Positions 56,905 to 64,000 of a stretch of DNA of 64,000 nt are shown piece after piece. The DNA is taken from assembly GCA_028751875.1 (NCBI GenBank), contig CM054155.1, positions 7,428,756 through 7,492,755 on the forward strand, in the 5' to 3' direction. This stretch comes from Rapana venosa. Its lineage: Eukaryota; Mollusca; Gastropoda; Neogastropoda; Muricidae. The notes under the pieces were generated by a model. The model saw only the letters and a program-made list of their open reading frames with translations, did no database searches and had not been told where the DNA came from. The translations under genes were made by a program, and so were the position numbers. The stretch's first letter is position 1; every line of letters starts with the position of its first letter.

Positions 56905-56955
56905 AGTCCCGAATTTCACCAGAGAAATCTGCCATGACTTAAAATGATATAAGAA
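56905..56955 (+). mobile_element. SINE A-type 3' tail fragment
   Basis: CCCGAATTTCACCAGAGAAA, TCTGCCATGACTTAAAATG. Tail only. Confidence 0.6.
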
Positions 56956-57179
56956 AGTGAATGTCACCTGATTAGTTTTGACACTGTATCACAAAAATTC
57001 TGACAAAAAAATATACTTTCTTAGAAAGAATATGTTTGAAGAGAAGTCAAACTTAGTGAAAATTAGATCAGCCATAAAAGGCATTTGCATCTTTTTTTCA
57101 ACAAGGCATTGCTTGATGGGTGTCTATACCTTGAGTATACCACAGTGACACGGCTGCTCATTCTTGTGTAGTAAAAGGA

Positions 57180-57600
57180 GCAAAATGTGGCTAGGAGAAA
57201 GAGAACCCTGCAAACATCACCAGCCACCCACAGTCCCACTATCTCATTATCCCCAAACAGCCTGTCAAAAGTTGCCGTTATTATGGTTTTTTTACACCCA
57301 AAGCACGTCCTGATTTCCCTCCCCGCCAGCCACAGACATGTGGGCACTGGAGGAATGTTGGGACTCCAGCGTATCAGAGAGCAGAGCAGAGTATCAAGCA
57401 GGCTGGGTCAGGCCAGGAGGTATTGATGGAGGACTGGGTGGCAGCAGCAATAACCACAGGGGCAACGGCTCCACACAGGCCTGACCCAATCCCTGCCACT
57501 TTCCTCACTTCCTGTGTTGGTGCTCCTTCGCATGTGAATGGCTTCTCACTTTGTCTGTTCATTTTTGTGTCAATATTTTCTTCATCAACGCTAATATCCA
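57180..57600. repeat. Module D, copy D5
   Basis: Same landmarks as D4; has GGTCAGGCCAGGAGG where D4 has GGTCAGGCAGGAGG, a one-base difference that shifts the plus frame. Confidence 0.65.
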
Positions 57601-58087
57601 CATAGGTCTATAGATGCAAAGTTGTTTACAAAGTGCTTTTTCTCCTCTCTCTGCCCCTTTCTGTCTATGTGCGCTGGTCTAAAACATAGTAGAAGTGAGA
57701 TGGTGTCTTAATGCAATAGTGTGTGAACACAAAAGGGTCCTAGTTGCATCATTTTGCACAAGAAAAGTTTTCCCTTGACCTTTTATAGAAATGTAGCAAA
57801 AAAGTAACATCAAAGTGAGACTAAATGCAAAATCTTGTGAATATATTTTTTGTATCTTGTATAACTATAGCAATAATAGTGCTGGACACAGATTGATCTT
57901 TGTGCCGCACAAACAAGTTAGATTGGTAAAAGTGAAGGAAAACAGGCAGGAAAGGGAAGATGAGGAAGAAGAAAGCTGGCATGTGTGAAGAGAACAGTAT
58001 CCTAAAATGTAATGATTGGGGATGGGAAGGGTCCAGGAAATTGAAACGGTAGAAACATGAACAGAGGAAAAGAAATTGAGACTCAAG

Positions 58088-58224
58088 TGGATCGGTGGCC
58101 TAGAGGTAACGCGCCTGTCGAGAAAGCGAAAAGTCCGGGTCGGATATGTGCGGTGGTTCGTACCCCGTTTGGAACCAAAACTTTTTCCCCATCCATTAGA
58201 TCATGAGTGGTGGTCTGGGTGCTA

Positions 58225-58255
<31 letters not shown>

Positions 58256-58510
58256 CATGTGTTGCACATAATTATTTAGTGCACGTAAAAGAACCCACGG
58301 TAGCAAGAGAGTTGTCCCTGGCAACATACTGTTGAAGAAAGCCACTCCAATAGGGAAACAAATACAGTTGCAGGCAGGAAAATTATTTTTAAAAAATGGG
58401 TGGCGCTGCTCTTGTGGCGACGCGCTCTCCCCGGGGAGAACAGCCCGAATTTCATGCAGAGAAATCTGCCATGACTTAAAGTGGTATAAACATAAATTAA
58501 ATAAATAAAA
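58088..58510 (+). mobile_element. SINE A, complete reference copy
   Basis: Head GGATCGGTGGCCTAGAGG with box A GTAACGCGCCTG and box B GTGGTTCGTACCCCG. The core is CGGATGAGACGATAAACCGA. Then ATTATTTAGTGCACGTAAAAG, AACCCACGGTAGCAAGAG, GGCGCTGCTCTTGTGGCGAC, TTTCATGCAGAGAAATC, GACTTAAAGTGGTATAAAC and an (AAAT)n end. The site is empty in blocks 1 and 3. About 420 bases, long for a SINE. Confidence 0.92.
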
Positions 58511-58699
58511 ACCTCATAGTCGAGGTGACCAGGGTAAAGAACAAGAAGAGGTGAACAGAAGATTAGACTGGCCACGAAATGCATTTGCATCTTGTTTTCA
58601 AAAGACCCACTTGTGAATATCGCATTGCTTGCTGTGTCAGTACAGTGAAGATGACATAGGGATACAGTCGCTCACTCTTGTCAAGAAAAAACCCAAAAT

Positions 58700-59155
58700 A
58701 TGGCTAGGAGAAAGAGGACTATACAAACATCACCAGTCACCCACACCCCAGCCTGCAGTCCCACTGTCTCATTATCCCCAAACAATCTGCCAAAAGTTGC
58801 TGTTATTACGGGTTTTTTACACCCAAAGCACGTCCTGATTTCCCTCCCCGCCAGCCACAGAAATGTGGGCACTGGAGGAATGTTGGGACTCCAGCGTATC
58901 AGAGAGCAGAGCAGAGTATCAAGCAGGCTGGGTCAGGCCAGGAGGTATTGATGGAGGACTGGGTGGCAGCAGTAATAACCACAGGGGCAACGGTTCCATA
59001 CAGGCCTGGCCCAATCCCTGCCACTTTTCTCACTTCCTCAATCAGTCCTCCTCTGAATGCAAATGATTTTCTTGCTTTCTTTGTTCATTTTTGTGTCATT
59101 ATTTTTCTTCATCAACGCTAATATTTACGTAGGTCTATAGATGCAAAGTGGTTTA
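58700..59155. repeat. Module D, copy D6
   Basis: Same landmarks as D4/D5, with TATTGATGGAGGACTGGGTG and CTCTGAATGCAAATGATTTTC. Confidence 0.65.
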
Positions 59156-59454
59156 CAGAGTGGTTTTTTGTTGTTGTCTCTTTGCCCATTTCTGTAACTG
59201 TTGGCCAGTCTAAAAATTAGTAGAAGTGAGATGATGTCTTAATAATGCAATATGGTGTGAACACAAAAGGGATCTGGTTGCATCATTTCATACAAGACAA
59301 GTTTTTCTTGAAATTTTAAAGCAAAATGTCAATAAAAGTAGCATTAAGGTTAACCGAAGTGAAAAATCATTTGAGGAAAAATGTAGTAGAAGTCTTTAGT
59401 TTTGACGTCTTTCCACTTAAAGTGATACCAGATGATCAAAATGAATAACTGGAA

Positions 59455-59460
<6 letters not shown>

Positions 59461-59523
<63 letters not shown>

Positions 59524-59543
59524 TGTGTGTGTGTGTGTGTGTG
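59461..59543. repeat. (GT)n microsatellite
   Basis: GT run with one GGTG interruption, next to the end of the RNase H LINE remnant. Confidence 0.95.
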
Positions 59544-59579
59544 GTGGTGAATACATCAGAATGACACCTAGAACGTGCT

Positions 59580-60480
59580 AAATAACATATACAAGTAATG
59601 ATAAACCCTCCCCACAAAACCAAACAAAACTTCAGTAATTATAACAAATGTCTTATGGGTCTTGACTGCAAACCTTTAGCAATATCAAACATATGTACGT
59701 CTTTTAAAATTTCTTTAATAGAAGTCTTAGAAATGAGAGGCAAATAACGTTTTAAATCCTGGCAGTCAAGCATGATATGAACATTGGAAATATAATCTCG
59801 CATAAGCATTTAACATTCATGCTGAATTTTGTAACAAATGCATTTTCGCTCATTTTGAAGAACAATGCCTTGAATTGTCTGTCTCTGACAACATCTGTAT
59901 GAGTCTTTCAATGGATAATGTCTTCAAACACGCTCTTCCTACTTAGAATACGTTTCGGGAACTGTCCTTTTTGCTGAATTTATTAAAGGATGCCTGTTCT
60001 AATAAGCGGTAACATTCTCCTAAGCATAAAGGAATATTCAGTGCTGTTGATCTGCTGTCCTAATTTGCATCTTTTTTAGCAGATCTATCGGCCCACTCGT
60101 TTTGATAAAAGCCCTATATGTGAAGGTGTCCAACAAAAGGTGACATTCTTACCTCTTAAGCTAATACAGTTTATCATATACTTGATATCTAATAATTATG
60201 ATTCTAGAAATTTTCTTATAATTTGACGATTTGAAAGCATATAAGGCAGACTAAGAATTCACACAAAATAATACGTGATAGAAAGAAACTGGAAGGTCTA
60301 AAACGTACCTCAAAGCCATTAGAATTGCAATGAGTTCAGCTGTGAACGCTGATTGATATTTACCAATATAATAATACTTTTCAATTTTTAGAGATGGTAT
60401 CACAAAAGCTGAACCTGCTTGCTGATTGTCAAAAAGCCAACAATCTGTATAGATTTTCAGAGAATGCAAATAAATTGTCT
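59580..60480 (-). mobile_element. LINE remnant with RNase H domain, minus strand, inserted in block 3
   Basis: Minus-strand reading shows an RNase H domain (60251-60469). Beyond its frame break come a TFCWTPSHIGFYQNEWADRS-type segment at about 60140-60065 and further C-terminal sequence in shifting frames to about 59640. The block 1 and block 2 sequences are continuous across this point (about 50355-50395 and 57815-57855), so this is an insertion private to block 3. LINEs with RNase H after RT belong to I/Jockey-related clades; the clade cannot be fixed from this piece. Confidence 0.75.
60251..60469 (-). pseudogene. RNase H domain fragment of a LINE
   Basis: 72 residues beginning MHSLKIYTDCWLFDNQ. 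RNase H removes RNA from the RNA-DNA hybrid during reverse transcription. Expected catalytic acids are visible as D in IYTD, E in FTAELIAILMALRYV and a changed third position: VLFCVNS, where functional enzymes have Asp instead of Asn. The fourth acid sits in NEWADRS, downstream in another frame. TDCW replaces the common TDGS. It is broken and inactive. Confidence 0.75.
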
Positions 60481-60748
60481 ATATATGAGAAACATGGTTG
60501 AGGAAAAAAATATTTCATCTTATATGACCATAGCAATAAAAGTTCTGGACAGAGATTGATGTTTGTGCCACAAAAATAGGTTAGATTGGTAAAATGCTAA
60601 GGACAAACAAGACAGAAAGGGAAAGGTCAGGAAGAAGGAAGCTTGTCTGTGTGGACAGGACAGTAGTATAAAATCACAGGATTGGGGAGGGGGTGGTCCA
60701 GGAAGTGGAAACAGTAGGAACATCAGGGGAGGAAAAGAAAACCGATAG

Positions 60749-60830
60749 TGTATGTGTGTGTGTGTGTTGTGTGTGTGTGTGTGTGGTGTTGTGTGTGTGT
60801 GTGTATGGTGGGGGGGACCAGGGCATAGAA
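60749..60830. repeat. (GT)n microsatellite with G run
   Basis: GT units with TTG and GGTG interruptions, ending GGTGGGGGGGACC; absent from blocks 1 and 2. Confidence 0.92.
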
Positions 60831-60839
60831 CAAGAATAG

Positions 60840-61940
60840 GCAAGCTTAAAAGGAAGGAAACATGATTGTAGGGGTGAGGAGGAAAGTCATTTGTCTGCCT
60901 AATTTGGTACAATGATGATGCAGCTTGCATTTCAGATTTCTGGTTTTGTGGACAGGACAGATGTGTGGGGGAAATATCTCACATTAATTAAGGGTTAACT
61001 GTCAATCAATTATGGTTCCATGTTAGTTGTCATAGACACAGTCACAACAAGACTGGGAAGTTTAACTTCCTAAGGTATTGCTCTTCTTGTATGGTACCAG
61101 CCTACCGGACCAGAACTTATGATAAAAGCAAAAGATTCTGCCAATCAGTACACACAAAAATGATGGGCATTATTTTCTAGCAATGTCGTCATCCCATTGA
61201 TGCAGTAGACATACCACCCTATCATCCTTTCCTTGTGTGCCCTTGTCCTGACTGAACTCCAAACCACAGAGAGTAACCACTGTCAAATATGCGTGAAACC
61301 ACCATTTTGCTATTCATCGTGTAATCATCTTACCTCTTTGTTTGGATAAAAAAGAACTCTTTGTATACATACTTTTGCGTTATATCTCCCTTCATTCTAT
61401 ACAAACATTACAAGGTTACATACATATTTGACAACTAAACTTTACAAAAACTGAGAACAAAAACCTGCACTTAAGAGAAAAAGTTGATCCCCTAAAACAG
61501 AAATCTTATGTTTTAAAAAAAAAGATAATTACAAAAGATTGCAAAACTAGTTTATAATTTGCAACAACTTAATGAAAATATGTTGACCACTGATGATAAA
61601 AAGGTATTACCAGTTAAGTCCCCACTCCTGTTCTGTCTTTCTTCCCTTATAGAGAGACTCACGGGAATTGTTGTTCCACAGAAAGTAGTATTGCTCTGCT
61701 TAAAGCTTTTCATGGCTAAAGATATCTCCTAACAGCATGTTTAAACATAACATTATTTTGATGTAGCCTTTGACACTTTTGTTTACATCAATAATAGATG
61801 GGGCTCTTTGGTTTGATCAAAATACGTTGAATCCTTCCAATTTTTTGTTAAAAGATGTATTGCTTTAGACACATTCTTTATTTTTTCTAAAAGGACATGA
61901 CATTTATGAGTCACCCAACTTAACTATGGTAAAGCTACAC
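60840..61940. other. Linking sequence of block 3
   Basis: No gene. Counterpart of 50940-52015. Confidence 0.6.
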
Positions 61941-61944
61941 CACC

Positions 61945-62540
61945 CTAAGAGCAGCGTCTTTTGCATGTGACAGGTAACGGCCAGTGACAGACCTCATCCA
62001 TCATGGTGTGCTGTGCTGTCTTTAATAACACGCCATGAATCAGCCAGGCAGAGAGGAAGAGAGAGAGAAGAGAGAGAGAGAAGGAAGAGAGAGGGAGAAG
62101 GAGATGGAGAGAGAGAGGAGAGAGAATGAGAGAGAAGAGAGACAGAAGACAGAGAGACAGAGAACAGAGACAGAGGGGGGGGGGGGGGGTGGCAAACTTC
62201 GATTTTTGGTACGAGAGTTGCGCAATAAAAAGTGACAAGCCTGGCACAAACCTAGAAAGGCGATCTTTGAGACGTGCTTGGATAATTCCCACATTTGAAG
62301 TCGCTGGGGTCACTTTATGGCCAGCACGACTGTGTCCTTGTTTGGAAGAGAGGATATTCAAAGGCCAGAGATTTTCTTCTGTCTCTTTTTCTGCTGTTTT
62401 GTGACTCCTCTGATCAATGCTGGTCCATGGCTGTGATCGATGCACGTGGTGAGGAAGAAACAGGAACAGTGACTATGGAAGTGTGGTCCTTCTTCAATAT
62501 TTTTTTCTGTTGAAGCAGGTGACAAGGTGCATACATACTT
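61945..62540. repeat. Module E, copy E1 of block 3, with a (GA)n expansion
   Basis: TAAGAGCAGCGTCTTTTGC, CGCCATGAATCAGCCAGGC, then a purine tract 62051-62190 ending in a G run grown at the GCAGAGAGAGG site. Then GGCAAACTTCGATTTTTGG and TTTGAAGTCGCTGGGGTC. Confidence 0.7.
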
Positions 62541-63011
62541 GGACTACCGTTAATTGATCATCAAAAAGATGTCCTTTTTGTAAAATGTAAAAGAAAAAAA
62601 TGTACAATACAGCTTACAAAAAAATATGATTAACAAAAACCTGCAATGCTCCTGTATATGTTTCAATGATTTAATTAAAATAGTTGACGCCTAATGAAAA
62701 CAAATTGAGTCCCCATTTCTCCTCTGTCTTTCTTCTCTTACACGCAGACTCAGGGGAATATTTGTTTAATAGAAAACACATATTACTATGCTAAAAGATT
62801 TTCGTGGCTAAAGAAATCTCCTTGCAACATGTTTTAACTTAACACTTAGCTGAGTGAATAACAGAAACGGTTCTTTTATAGCCAACATATATCAAACCCT
62901 TCTAATTCTTGTTGAAAGATGTCTTCTCTTCGACATGTTCTTTATTTTTTCTAAAAAAACATGAAATGTATGAGTCACCCAACTTAACGATGCTCAAGTT
63001 ACACCCCCCTA

Positions 63012-63500
63012 AGAGCAGCATCTTTTGCATGTGACAGGTAACGGCCAGTGACAGACATCATCCATCATGATGGCCCCCAGCTGTGCTGTCTTTGATAACA
63101 TGCCATGAATCAGCCAGGCAGAGAGAGGTGCCATGGCAAACTTCGATTTTTGACCCTAGAGTGGCACCATAAAAGTGACAAGTGTGACACAGACCTGGAA
63201 AGGAGATCTTTGAGATGTGCTTGGATAATTCCCACATTAGAAATGACTGGGGTCACTTTATGACCAGCATGTGTCCTTGTCTGGAAAAGAGAAGATTCAA
63301 AGGCCAGCGATTTTCTTCTGTCTTTGTTGCTGCTCTGTGTCTGCTCTGATCAATGCTGGTGCGTGGCTGTGATCGATGATGTGGGAAGGAGCAGGGCCAG
63401 TGACTATGGGTGTGTGCACATGAGTGTGTGTGCTCGCGCGTGTCTCCTTCAATGTTTCCTGTTTGAGCAGATGTAAAGTGAATTATGTACGTGTATCATT
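63012..63500. repeat. Module E, copy E2 of block 3
   Basis: Same order as E2 of block 1, without the long GA tract. Ends TTTCCTGTTTGAGCAGATG. Confidence 0.7.
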
Positions 63501-64000
63501 GTTGATCAATAGACGAAACATTGTCCTTTTCTGTAAAATGTAAAACAAAAACCAAGCAAACAAAGAAAGAAAGAAAAAATCCACAAGGAAGAAAAAATCA
63601 TCCCAAACAAGCAATAGCCCCTAAAACAAAATTAAATAGAACAAAATGTGTTCCATTTTTGAATACTCTCTGTCTCCTTGTGTGTTTTATTGTTTTGCGT
63701 TTATCTGTTTCTCTGTATCCTAGTTCTTTCCTTTTATTGACATAATTGGAAGGTTACGGATTGCAGCAGGGAGGAAGTACCAAATGTACTAGAAGCAGTA
63801 ACAGACATACTCAGCATGACCAAAGCATATAAATAAAAGTAAATTATGATAGAGACTAGTTCTACTCTCTATTCTTTCCTCTTGTACTCTTTTGTCCCCA
63901 TTTCTCTCTGTTTTAACTCCATTCTTCTAATCTCCTCCCCCTCTCTCTCTTTTTCCCACCTTATTTGGCTTGTCTGCTTCTTTCTAGTCTTATTATGGTC

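Larger units (their letters stand above)
55910..58555. repeat. Higher-order block, copy 2 (shortened)
   Basis: Follows block 1 from TTCAATTGATAG (55915) through AAGCCAATGACAAAGTTG, CTAGTGTTATTGACC (56294), ACGGCTGCTCATTCTTG, module D (57180), GTGCTGGACACAGATTGATC and GGGATGGGAAGGGTCCAGG. It ends before the E modules. It uniquely carries a repeat M (56465) and a SINE A (58088). Confidence 0.75.
58556..64000. repeat. Higher-order block, copy 3 (runs off the window)
   Basis: Order: ACTGGCCACGAAATGCATTTGC, module D (58700), GCAAAGTGGTTTACAGAGTG, then after the RNase H LINE the GGACAGAGATTGATG region (60548), GATTTCTGGTTTTGTGGACAGG (60937), E1 (61945), E2 (63012) and CCAAGCAAACAAAGAAAG (63551). 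It parallels block 1 at an offset of about 9-10 kb. Confidence 0.75.

Overview
The window looks like non-coding, repeat-saturated animal DNA. I infer a lophotrochozoan, most likely a marine gastropod mollusc: tRNA-headed SINEs with a shared core, CR1/L2-like and L1/Tx1-like LINEs, and very dense (CA)n, (GA)n and (ATT)n microsatellites. That taxonomic call is inference from repeat style. I found no host protein-coding gene, no intact tRNA or rRNA gene, no operon and no CRISPR array. The only convincing protein-coding sequence is retrotransposon debris: two CR1/L2-type reverse transcriptase copies, one L1/Tx1-type element (endonuclease, RT, C-terminal zinc knuckle) and one minus-strand RNase H remnant.

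Assembly layout. Two runs of exactly 500 N split the window into three contigs: 1-9744, 10245-26816 and 27317-64000. Contig 1 from about 1505 to 9370 is the same locus as the start of contig 3, 27317 to about 34555, with the same SINEs at the same sites. This looks like a retained alternative haplotype or an unresolved duplication. Inside the contig 3 copy, about 30230-33960 is corrupted by dense small deletions and homopolymer changes, while the flanks are clean. SINE copies in opposite orientation face each other across the first gap.

Region by region. 1-1050: an unclassified TATA-containing repeat (M) split by a LINE 3' end. 1300-9300: SINEs B and C, modules D and E, and a three-copy ~0.9-1.0 kb tandem repeat (G). 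10245-16670: microsatellites, a complete SINE B and three copies of module F. 16670-24950: one SINE A interrupted first by a CR1/L2-type LINE and then by an L1/Tx1-type LINE that carries a SINE C. 25000-26800: module F split by M. 27317-34555: the second copy of the contig 1 locus. 34600-41300: triplet and dinucleotide tracts and a second, better preserved CR1/L2-type LINE. 41800-64000: a higher-order array in which a multi-kilobase block (modules D, E and G plus linking sequence) occurs about four times, each copy carrying its own later insertions.

How the parts relate. The pieces form a layered insertion record. SINE family B joins a tRNA-like 5' head to a segment strongly resembling the internal control region of 5S rRNA. 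The CR1/L2-type LINE 3' end (internal GT/GCGCGC tract, then an AGCGCT stem and an (ATT)n tail) occurs at six places and accounts for several of the large microsatellites. All family assignments come from reading the sequence; no alignment program or database search was run.
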